Assembly: GCA_003485885.1 (NCBI GenBank) | Contig: DNHM01000007.1 | Coordinates: forward strand, 1-7,373 | DNA length: 7,373 nt | Reading direction: 5' to 3' | DNA from: Acidimicrobiaceae bacterium | Lineage (GTDB): Bacteria; Actinomycetota; Acidimicrobiia; Acidimicrobiales; UBA10347 | Shown: positions 1 through 6,329 of the stretch, one piece after another | How the letters are laid out: the number at the start of each line of letters is the position of its first letter | How positions within the stretch are numbered: the stretch's first letter is position 1 | The notes under the pieces: generated by a model | The model's input: only the letters and a program-made list of their open reading frames with translations | Database searches by the model: none | Told to the model about the DNA's origin: nothing | Program-made: the position numbers and the translations under genes

Positions 1-79
1 GCATTCGCCAGACCCGAAACAGCTCGAACAACGTCGCTCAACCCACAGAGTGGACGGGTGCGACGTTCGGCCCTAGTGG

Positions 80-114
80 CAGATCAAAGAATCTGCGACA
101 ATCTTGAGAATCTG
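80..114. repeat. Direct and inverted repeat cluster upstream of the A2M gene
   Basis: AGAATCTG occurs at 88-95 and again at 107-114, with starts 19 bases apart, close to two helical turns. The first copy also forms the right arm of an inverted repeat: CAGAT at 80-84 and ATCTG at 91-95, separated by six bases. It lies 35-70 bases before the start codon, where an operator would be expected. The repeats are short enough to arise by chance, so a regulatory role is only an inference. Confidence 0.25.
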
Positions 115-141
115 GGAACCAGTCGACCCCTCCCAGGCGTC

Positions 142-147
142 AGAGGA
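142..147 (+). promoter_or_regulatory. Shine-Dalgarno-like sequence for the A2M gene
   Basis: AGAGGA ends two bases before the ATG at 150. The spacing is shorter than usual, but it is the only purine-rich match near this start. It supports the ATG at 150, which is also the only start that gives a complete lipoprotein signal peptide. Confidence 0.5.
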
Positions 148-149
148 TC

Positions 150-221
150 ATGAAGCCTTCACCAAAGCTCTCGTTGCTTACTACCGCGCTACTCGTTCTG
201 GCGTTGTTTGCGAGTGCTTGC
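150..221 (+). other. Lipoprotein signal peptide and lipobox of the A2M protein
   Basis: Residues 1-24 have a basic start (Lys2, Lys6), a hydrophobic core from about Leu7 to Phe20 and a lipobox-like ASAC ending at Cys24. Alanine at -3 is a tolerated variant of the usual leucine. Known processing would be lipid attachment to Cys24 by Lgt and cleavage before it by LspA, leaving the protein tethered to the outer face of the membrane. SSD follows the cysteine. Confidence 0.88.
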
Positions 222-3200
222 AGTAGTGACCCCAGCACCGAAGATGGCAGTGGTTCCGATCCCGATTCTGGCGACACAGGGAGCCAGGACGGATCACCAG
301 CTGGCGACGGCAGCGGCGCTGCCGGAGACGAATCCGCAGCCCAAGGAGTGACCGTGCGCATCGACGGACCTGGTGGCCAAACCAGCGACACCGAGATCAT
401 TATCAGCCTCGACAACGCGTCGGGTCAAGACACCGAAACTGTCGTACGAGAAACCACGGTGCAAGGTGATCCACTGGGCACCGCTGGTGTCAGCCAGTTG
501 CTCAACCGACTTCCTGACCTCGAAGCGCAGGAAACCGATCAGGTCGACTTCAACCGTCCGCCAGATACCCGCCCCCGGCCACGGCCAGGAACCACGGTCG
601 ATCAGGCATTCCCTCCGCCTGCCGACGTTGTCGCCCCTGAAACCGCTTCGGGCCCGCTCGAAGTGCTGCGTTTCCAGCCCGAGGGTCCCGTCGACTTGGC
701 GCCGTTCATCTCTGTGACTTTCAACCAACCATTGGTGGCCCTCTCCACGGTGTCGCAGGTTGAGAATGCGAATGTCCCTATCTCGATCACACCAGAAATG
801 CCCGGCCGGTGGATCTGGCTTGGCACAAAGACCGCTCGTTTCGAATACGAGCCAGGTGCAATCGACCGCATTCCAGCAGCGACCAACTACGTCGTTGAGG
901 TTCCGGCAGGTACCACCGCCGCCAACGGTGCGGAACTTGTCGACGATGTCCGGTTCGAGTTCTCCACGCCAACACCGCAGGTCGTGTTGGTCACTCCTGT
1001 ACACGACTCGTTGTCGACCGAACCGATCTTTTTCATTCGTTTCGACCAGCGCATCGATCCTGAAGCCATTCTGGAGGCGATCCATCTATCCGCCGACGGC
1101 GACGACATTGCAATCCGGCTGGCCACCGGCGATGAGATCAACGAGGACACCCAGGCCTCAAACCTTGCAGAAACCACACTTCCCGATCGGTGGTTGGCGC
1201 TACGCCCAGTCGAGCCGATGCCAACCGATGCCGTGATCCAACTCGATATTGGTCCCAACGTGCCATCTGCTGAGGGCCCCGAAACCTCGACCGACACCAG
1301 CTCCTATTCGGGTCGGACCTATGGGCCGTTCCAACTCGTCGACTCGAGATGTGGCTGGGACGAATGCCGTCCTGGCACCCCGTTCAGTCTTGAAATGTCG
1401 AACCCGATCGATACCGACAGCTTCACCGCCAGCATGGTTACCGTTGAGCCAGCTATCCCTGGCATGCAGATCGGGGTGAGCTGGAACCAGATCACGATCC
1501 AAGGGCTCACGTCAGGACAAACCAACTACCAGGTCACGGTCAACACCGACCTGACCGACATCTATGGCCAAGAGCTCGCGGAGCCGGTCGAGGTTGAGTT
1601 TCGGGTTGGCGACGCCGAACCAGCTTTGTTCCGCCCGGGACGATCACTGGTCACGCTCGACCCCATCGTCGACGATCAACGACTGAACGTAACGTCGATC
1701 AACAACGACGAGTTGGAGGTCACTGTCTACGCAGTAGACCCGGCCAACGATTGGCAGGAATTCCTGGAGAACCAGTGGGAACTCTCCCGCGGCGAATACC
1801 GGTCCGGCTGGGCCGTTGTCGGTGAACAACGTGTGCCTGTGGAAGGCGAAGATAACAGCTTCACCGAGACCGCCATCGACTTGTCGTCTGAACTCGAGAC
1901 CAGCGCCCACCTGGTTGTTGTCATCGGTCCCTCAAGACGGGAAGCAGACGACTGGCGCAACGAGCCGTTCGCCATCTGGGTACAGCGCACCAAACTGGGC
2001 CTCGACGCCATCACCGACAATGAGCAGGCCGTTGCATGGGTCACCGACCTCGCGACAGGTCAACCGGTGGGCGGAGCCACCGTCGAGATGATCGGTGGCG
2101 GATCAGGCACAACCGACAACGACGGCATCACCCGAGTCGACCTTGCTGACCGATCGCGTGGCATGGTGGCTAGCTCCGACGGCGATGTTGCCTTGATCGG
2201 CGAGTTCTGGGCCGAACGCTGGGAACGCAACGATCAACTGCGCTGGTACATCATGGATGACCGCGGCCTGTACAAACCAGGCGAGACCGCCCGGATCAAG
2301 GGCTGGGTCCGCCAAGCCGATACCGACGTGCCCGCCGACCTATCGCTGCCGCGCACCGGCGGCACTATCAACTGGTTTGCCAACGATGCCTTCGGCAACG
2401 AAATCGGCATGGGCGAAGCGAACCTGAGTGCGCTCGGTGGTTTCGACCTCGAAATCGAACTCCCTGACAACATCACCCTCGGCAGCGCAGGCATCCAGTT
2501 CAGCACGAACGCGTTCCGAGGCGTCGAAAACTCTAATGCCTGGCACGAACTGCGCGTTCAAGAGTTCCGCCGACCCGATTTTGAGGTCACCGCCGAGGTA
2601 ACCGACGCTGGGCCTTACCTCGCTGGCTCGGCCTTCACGGTTGAAGCCCAAGCTGACTACTTCGCTGGCGGAGCCATTGCCGCATCGCCGGTTGAGTGGA
2701 CCGTTGCTGGCACTACCACCAGCTACTCACCGCCGAACTGGCCTGAATACACCTTCGGCGTGTGGGTGCCGTGGTGGTTCTCGTTCAACGAATTCGCGTT
2801 CGAACAGGACTTCGGTGGCAGCTTCGGCAGCAGCTTCGGTGGCGGCATTTCTGAGTTCTTCACCGCAACCACAGACGCATCCGGCAGCCACCGGTTAGCC
2901 GTAACCATCGACACCGAGGGGAAACCCCGGCCCGTGAGCATCACTGCCTCTGGAACCGTCACCGATGTGACACGCCAACCAATCACCGGGTCGACCTCGG
3001 CCTTGGTCCATCCCGCCGATTTGTATGTCGGAATGAAGGGCGCACGGACCTTTGTGCAGATCGGCGAGCAGCTCGATCTTGATCTGATCGTGACAGACAT
3101 CGACGGCGCTGCTGTGCCGGGCCAAACAGTGACGGTCGAATCCGTCCGCCTCGAATGGCAATTCCAAAGCGGGTCTTGGACCGAGGTCGAGGTACCCGAT

Positions 3201-6200
3201 GAGACCTGCGAGGTCACCAGCGCCGCCGAGGCAATGGTGTGCTCATTCCGTCCATCCGAAGGCGGCCGCTACCGCATGTCGGCCACCGTTGCTGATGCAT
3301 CAGGCCGGACCAATCTGACCGAACTCACTCGGTGGGTGGCTGGTGGCGAACGCCCTACCAGCCGCCGGGTTGACCTCGAACAGCTCACCCTGGTCCCGAG
3401 CGGCCAGGATTACCAACCCGGCGACTCGGCTGAGATCCTCGTTCAGTCCCCGTTCACCAACGCCCATGGGCTGCTGGTCGTGTCACGGGGGGCGATTGAT
3501 CGGACAGAGACATTCGAATTCGATGAGTCGGGCACTGCCATCGTGCAGATCCCCATTACCTCCGATGACATCCCCGGGATCGGATTGCAGTTCGAAGTGG
3601 TTGGCACCGCTGACCGCTCGACCAACGGCCAGGCCGATCCGTCGCTGTCTGACCGCCCAGCATATGCGACTGGCCAGCTCACGCTGAACGTGCCCGCCGA
3701 CGAACGTGAGCTCACAATCGACGTAGCGCCACGAATGTCCAAACTCGAACCTGGCGCTAGCACCGAACTCGACGTTGTCGTGACGGATGCAGACGGCGAA
3801 CCTGTCGCCGATGCCGAACTGACGGTCATTGTCGTCGACGAGGCTGTTCTGTCGCTGACCAACTATCAGCTTCGTAATCCACTCGACGCGTTCTACGTCC
3901 GCAGCGGGGGTTCGGCTCAGGTCTTTCGAGGCCGAGCAACGCTGTTGCTTTCAGATCCAGTGGTTGGGGTCGATGGCGATGCTACTGGAGGCGTCGAGCA
4001 AGCCGAGGCAATGAGCGACGAAGACGCCGACTTTGTCATGGCCGATGACAGTGGTGCTTCTCTGGAGAGATCAGCGTCTGCCCCACAAGCGGCTTCCTTG
4101 GCGTTCACCGACGGAGAAGACCAACCAGCAATTGGGTTACGGACGAACTTCGATGCGCTTGCTGTGTTTGCACCCGAGGTCACCACCGATGGCCAAGGCC
4201 GAGCAGTGATCGATGTACCACTACCCGACAACCTCACCCGTTATCGGGTCATGGTCGTGGCTACCGCCGACGCCACCGATGCCGGAGCCGGCGAGTCAAA
4301 TATCACGGCACGTTTGCCGGTGACGGTGCGTCCCACTCCCCCACGATTCGCGAACTTCGGCGACGTATTCGAGTTCCCGGTCATCGTGCAAAACGCCACC
4401 GATGAACCGCTCGATGTCGATGTTGCCCTGCGTTCCACCAACCTCAACGTCGACGGTCGGGCTGGCACCACGGTCACCGTGCCTGCCAACGATCGGGTCG
4501 AGGTCCGATTCGACGTGTCTGCGGTCGAAGCCGGTGTTGCCCGGTATCAGGTCGCAACATCAGCTGGCTCGTTTGCCGATGCTGCCGAAGGCGAGTTCCC
4601 CGTGTACACGCCTGCGACCGCCGAGGCCTTCGCCACCTACGGCGTGATCGACAGCGGGGCCATTGCTCAGCCGTTCGCCGAACCCCAGGATGTCTTCCCC
4701 CAGTTCGGAGGACTCGAACTGACGACGTCGTCAACTGCAGTTGCGTCGTTGACCGATGCGCTGATCTATCTCAGCGAGTACCGCTATGAGAACAGCGATG
4801 CGTTTGCATCACGGATCATCGCCGTCGTGTCGCTCGACGACATCCTCACCGCGTTCAACGCCGAACAACTACCGTCACCCGACAAACTGCGTTCAGTCAT
4901 CAACAACGATATTGACCGGTTGTCGAGCATGCAGAACAACGATGGCGGGTTCCCGTATTGGCGCCGGGGTCGCGAGTCCATCCCCTACAACACGGTGCAG
5001 GCCACACATGCCCTCGTGCTTGCACAACAAGAGGGTTACGCCATCGATGATCAGGTACTGGCCAACGCCAAGTTCTATCTCGCCAGCATCGAAGACTTCT
5101 TCCCTTCGTGGTACAGCGAAGAGACTCGCCGGGCGATCTCGGCCTATGCCCTGCATGTCCGCTTTCTGAGCGGCGACCGAGACGTCGACAAGGCATCTCG
5201 CCTCTACCGCGACGCCGGCACCGACGTCGAGTTGGACGTCGCAGCGTGGCTCTGGCCGGTGGTTGCCGGCACCGAACTCGACAACGAGATTGACCTGTTG
5301 CTCAACAACCGGGTAACCGAAACCCCGAATGCAGCGACCTTCGCCACGAGTTATGCCGAGCAGGATTGGGTGCTGTTGCACTCTGACAAGCGGACCGACG
5401 CAATCGTGCTCGATGCGTTAATCTCACAACGGCCAGATAGCGACCTTGTGCTCAAGACACTCAACGGCTTGTTGGCAGCCCGTGGCCGTTACGGCCACTG
5501 GACCAATGTCCAAGAGAACAGCTTCGTGCTGCTTGCCGGGTCGGCCTACTTCGATACCTTCGAAGACGTCGATCCCAACTTCATTGCTCGAGCCTGGCTC
5601 GGCGATACCTATGCACTGGAGCACTCATACGAAGGCCGCTCTACCGATCGTAATCTCACCATTGTGCCGATGGCCGAACTCGTCGACGTTGGCGACACGG
5701 AAATCGTGCTTGCTCGCGACGGCGATGCTGGCAGGTTGTACTACCGACTTGGGTTGCGTTACGCCCCGACCGACTTCGACCTCGAACCACGAGATCAGGG
5801 TTTCGTGGTGCAGCGCACCTATCAACCGGTGGACGACGACGACGATGTGGTCCAAAACAACGACGGCTCGTGGACAGTCAAGGCTGGCGCCCGGGTGCGA
5901 GTGGTGCTGACCATGGTGGCTGACAGCCGACGCACCCATGTCGCCTTGATCGACCCGATTCCAGCAGGCTTCGAGATCGTGAACCCAGCGCTCGCCACCA
6001 GCGAACCTGTCCCCCAGGCCGACCCCAGCATTGCTACGCCTGGCAGTTACTGGTGGTACCAGTGGTTCGATCACCAGAACCTGCGCGATGACCGGGCCGA
6101 AGCGTTCTCCACGTGGCTGGGTGCGGGGTCCTACGAATACACCTACGTAGCTCGCGCAACTACCCCTGGGGTCTTCGTGGCTCCCCCAACCCGTGCCGAG

Positions 6201-6266
6201 CAGATGTATGAACCCGAGGTCTTCGGCCGCTCGGCGTCCACCACCGTCACCATCACCGACTCCTAA
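150..6266 (+). CDS. Large alpha-2-macroglobulin family lipoprotein, thioester site lost
   Basis: A complete 2038-residue protein, predicted to be exported, lipid-anchored and surface-exposed. A2Ms trap proteases: cleavage of a bait region triggers collapse around the attacker. Domains, positions approximate: lipoprotein signal 1-23 with lipid Cys24; acidic tether 25-65; N-terminal extension 66-165; three Ig-like repeats 168-490; MG-type domains from about 495, with the hallmark DDRGLYKPGE at 703-712 and FRRPDF at 806-811; MG6-type strand VVDEAVL at 1228-1234 followed by a bait-like linker 1268-1328; A2M/MG7 domain from 1331 with PLPDNLTRYRV at 1357-1367; alpha/alpha-toroid thioester-type domain about 1525-1845 with DGGFPYW at 1598-1604; C-terminal domain about 1855-2038 with YEYTYVARATTPG from 1995. 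It is longer than E. coli YfhM (about 1650) or human A2M (about 1470), because of extra N-terminal Ig-like domains. The thioester motif position 1548-1551 reads NSDA, so covalent trapping is unlikely. The frame is intact throughout. Family assignment is firm; the physiological role is inferred. Confidence 0.95.
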   Translation: MKPSPKLSLLTTALLVLALFASACSSDPSTEDGSGSDPDSGDTGSQDGSPAGDGSGAAGDESAAQGVTVRIDGPGGQTSDTEIIISLDNASGQDTETVVRETTVQGDPLGTAGVSQLLNRLPDLEAQETDQVDFNRPPDTRPRPRPGTTVDQAFPPPADVVAPETASGPLEVLRFQPEGPVDLAPFISVTFNQPLVALSTVSQVENANVPISITPEMPGRWIWLGTKTARFEYEPGAIDRIPAATNYVVEVPAGTTAANGAELVDDVRFEFSTPTPQVVLVTPVHDSLSTEPIFFIRFDQRIDPEAILEAIHLSADGDDIAIRLATGDEINEDTQASNLAETTLPDRWLALRPVEPMPTDAVIQLDIGPNVPSAEGPETSTDTSSYSGRTYGPFQLVDSRCGWDECRPGTPFSLEMSNPIDTDSFTASMVTVEPAIPGMQIGVSWNQITIQGLTSGQTNYQVTVNTDLTDIYGQELAEPVEVEFRVGDAEPALFRPGRSLVTLDPIVDDQRLNVTSINNDELEVTVYAVDPANDWQEFLENQWELSRGEYRSGWAVVGEQRVPVEGEDNSFTETAIDLSSELETSAHLVVVIGPSRREADDWRNEPFAIWVQRTKLGLDAITDNEQAVAWVTDLATGQPVGGATVEMIGGGSGTTDNDGITRVDLADRSRGMVASSDGDVALIGEFWAERWERNDQLRWYIMDDRGLYKPGETARIKGWVRQADTDVPADLSLPRTGGTINWFANDAFGNEIGMGEANLSALGGFDLEIELPDNITLGSAGIQFSTNAFRGVENSNAWHELRVQEFRRPDFEVTAEVTDAGPYLAGSAFTVEAQADYFAGGAIAASPVEWTVAGTTTSYSPPNWPEYTFGVWVPWWFSFNEFAFEQDFGGSFGSSFGGGISEFFTATTDASGSHRLAVTIDTEGKPRPVSITASGTVTDVTRQPITGSTSALVHPADLYVGMKGARTFVQIGEQLDLDLIVTDIDGAAVPGQTVTVESVRLEWQFQSGSWTEVEVPDETCEVTSAAEAMVCSFRPSEGGRYRMSATVADASGRTNLTELTRWVAGGERPTSRRVDLEQLTLVPSGQDYQPGDSAEILVQSPFTNAHGLLVVSRGAIDRTETFEFDESGTAIVQIPITSDDIPGIGLQFEVVGTADRSTNGQADPSLSDRPAYATGQLTLNVPADERELTIDVAPRMSKLEPGASTELDVVVTDADGEPVADAELTVIVVDEAVLSLTNYQLRNPLDAFYVRSGGSAQVFRGRATLLLSDPVVGVDGDATGGVEQAEAMSDEDADFVMADDSGASLERSASAPQAASLAFTDGEDQPAIGLRTNFDALAVFAPEVTTDGQGRAVIDVPLPDNLTRYRVMVVATADATDAGAGESNITARLPVTVRPTPPRFANFGDVFEFPVIVQNATDEPLDVDVALRSTNLNVDGRAGTTVTVPANDRVEVRFDVSAVEAGVARYQVATSAGSFADAAEGEFPVYTPATAEAFATYGVIDSGAIAQPFAEPQDVFPQFGGLELTTSSTAVASLTDALIYLSEYRYENSDAFASRIIAVVSLDDILTAFNAEQLPSPDKLRSVINNDIDRLSSMQNNDGGFPYWRRGRESIPYNTVQATHALVLAQQEGYAIDDQVLANAKFYLASIEDFFPSWYSEETRRAISAYALHVRFLSGDRDVDKASRLYRDAGTDVELDVAAWLWPVVAGTELDNEIDLLLNNRVTETPNAATFATSYAEQDWVLLHSDKRTDAIVLDALISQRPDSDLVLKTLNGLLAARGRYGHWTNVQENSFVLLAGSAYFDTFEDVDPNFIARAWLGDTYALEHSYEGRSTDRNLTIVPMAELVDVGDTEIVLARDGDAGRLYYRLGLRYAPTDFDLEPRDQGFVVQRTYQPVDDDDDVVQNNDGSWTVKAGARVRVVLTMVADSRRTHVALIDPIPAGFEIVNPALATSEPVPQADPSIATPGSYWWYQWFDHQNLRDDRAEAFSTWLGAGSYEYTYVARATTPGVFVAPPTRAEQMYEPEVFGRSASTTVTITDS
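222..344 (+). other. Acidic Ser/Gly/Asp tether after the lipid anchor
   Basis: Residues 25-65 consist mostly of Ser, Gly, Asp, Ala and Glu, with ten acidic residues and no Lys or Arg. This is a typical disordered spacer between a lipidated cysteine and the first folded domain, and would hold the protein away from the membrane. Its sequence should be poorly conserved. The next segment starts with GVTVR at 66-70 and leads to an Arg/Pro-rich stretch at 136-147 before the first Ig-like domain. Confidence 0.7.
2811..2846 (+). repeat. Three in-frame 12-base tandem repeats (FGGS-FGSS-FGGG)
   Basis: TTCGGTGGCAGC (2811-2822), TTCGGCAGCAGC (2823-2834) and TTCGGTGGCGGC (2835-2846) are imperfect tandem copies inside the A2M gene. 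They encode Phe-Gly-Gly/Ser-Ser/Gly units at residues 888-899. They sit in an aromatic-rich insertion (about 859-904) of the MG domain that begins near FRRPDF. As short in-frame repeats they could vary in number among strains. Confidence 0.8.
3951..4133 (+). other. Bait-like acidic linker between MG6 strand and MG7
   Basis: Residues 1268-1328 lie between the MG6-type strand VVDEAVL (1228-1234) and the MG7 start (Arg1331), the position of the protease-bait region in A2Ms. The segment is rich in Asp, Glu, Ala, Ser and Gly and looks disordered. It contains one basic residue, Arg1307 in SLERSAS, and no Lys. In trapping A2Ms cleavage here triggers the conformational change. That it acts as bait in this protein is inferred from position and composition. 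Confidence 0.6.
4791..4802 (+). other. Degenerate thioester site (NSDA in place of CxEQ)
   Basis: In thioester A2Ms the toroid domain starts with a pattern like YLxxYPxxCxEQxxSR, where Cys and Gln form the thioester. Here residues 1540-1555 read YLSEYRYENSDAFASR. The flanking Tyr, Glu, Ser and Arg align, but Cys is Asn1548, Glu is Asp1550 and Gln is Ala1551. No other Cys exists in this domain, so the bond cannot form elsewhere in it. The change takes several codons, which argues against a sequencing error. Confidence 0.85.
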
Positions 6267-6272
6267 ACGTTT
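6265..6272. repeat. AAACGTTT palindrome spanning the A2M stop codon
   Basis: A perfect 8-base palindrome that includes the last two bases of the TAA stop. It could be a chance match; no second copy was noticed in the spacer. Confidence 0.25.
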
Positions 6273-6283
6273 CTGGGCCCATC

Positions 6284-6300
6284 GGACGACTATCTCGTCC
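6284..6300 (+). terminator. Small hairpin after the A2M gene, possible weak terminator
   Basis: GGACGA (6284-6289) and TCGTCC (6295-6300) are perfect complements with a five-base loop, starting 18 bases after the A2M stop. There is no T-run downstream, so it is not a classical intrinsic terminator. It could be a weak or U-less terminator, an RNA-stability element or chance. If it does terminate, the aminotransferase gene would need its own promoter in the remaining spacer. Confidence 0.25.
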
Positions 6301-6329
6301 AATCGGTTCAGAGACCGCCAGACTGGAGT

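Larger units (their letters stand above)
1..149. other. Upstream region without a supported gene
   Basis: I see no convincing gene here. One forward frame is open from base 1 to a TGA at 151-153 that overlaps the next gene's ATG, but its third positions are only about half G/C, well below the large gene downstream, and the peptide is Arg-rich without recognisable motifs. A second forward frame is open from base 2 to a TAG at 74-76 and could be the last 24 codons of an upstream gene; this cannot be decided from so little sequence. I find no clear -35/-10 pair. The promoter of the large gene, if local, should lie in this segment. Confidence 0.5.

Noticed and set aside
1..41. Possible divergent gene on the - strand starting with a TTG at 41 (LSDVVRAVSGLAN)
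   Set aside because: Only 13 codons are visible, with a weak start codon and no clear ribosome site. The peptide looks protein-like but is too short to support.
97..102. GACAAT as a -10 promoter box for the A2M gene
   Set aside because: No acceptable -35 sequence lies about 17 bases upstream, and one hexamer match is expected by chance.
1..153. Forward frame open from base 1 to a TGA overlapping the A2M ATG (ATGA), like a translationally coupled upstream gene
   Set aside because: Third positions are only about half G/C, unlike the large gene, and the peptide is Arg-rich without recognisable motifs. A 50-codon open frame in GC-rich DNA is not evidence on its own.
294..1085. 263-codon antisense open frame within the A2M gene
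   Set aside because: It is a shadow of the strongly coding + strand; the product has no recognisable domain and atypical composition (many Arg, Trp and Cys).
4893..5381. 162-codon antisense open frame opposite the toroid domain
   Set aside because: The + strand here encodes conserved toroid motifs (DGGFPYW region), and the antisense product resembles nothing I recognise.
5829..5848. GAC-rich run encoding five Asp (1895-1899), considered as a calcium-binding or repeat element
   Set aside because: It is a single short run in a loop of the C-terminal domain, with no calcium-binding motif such as DxDxDG around it.
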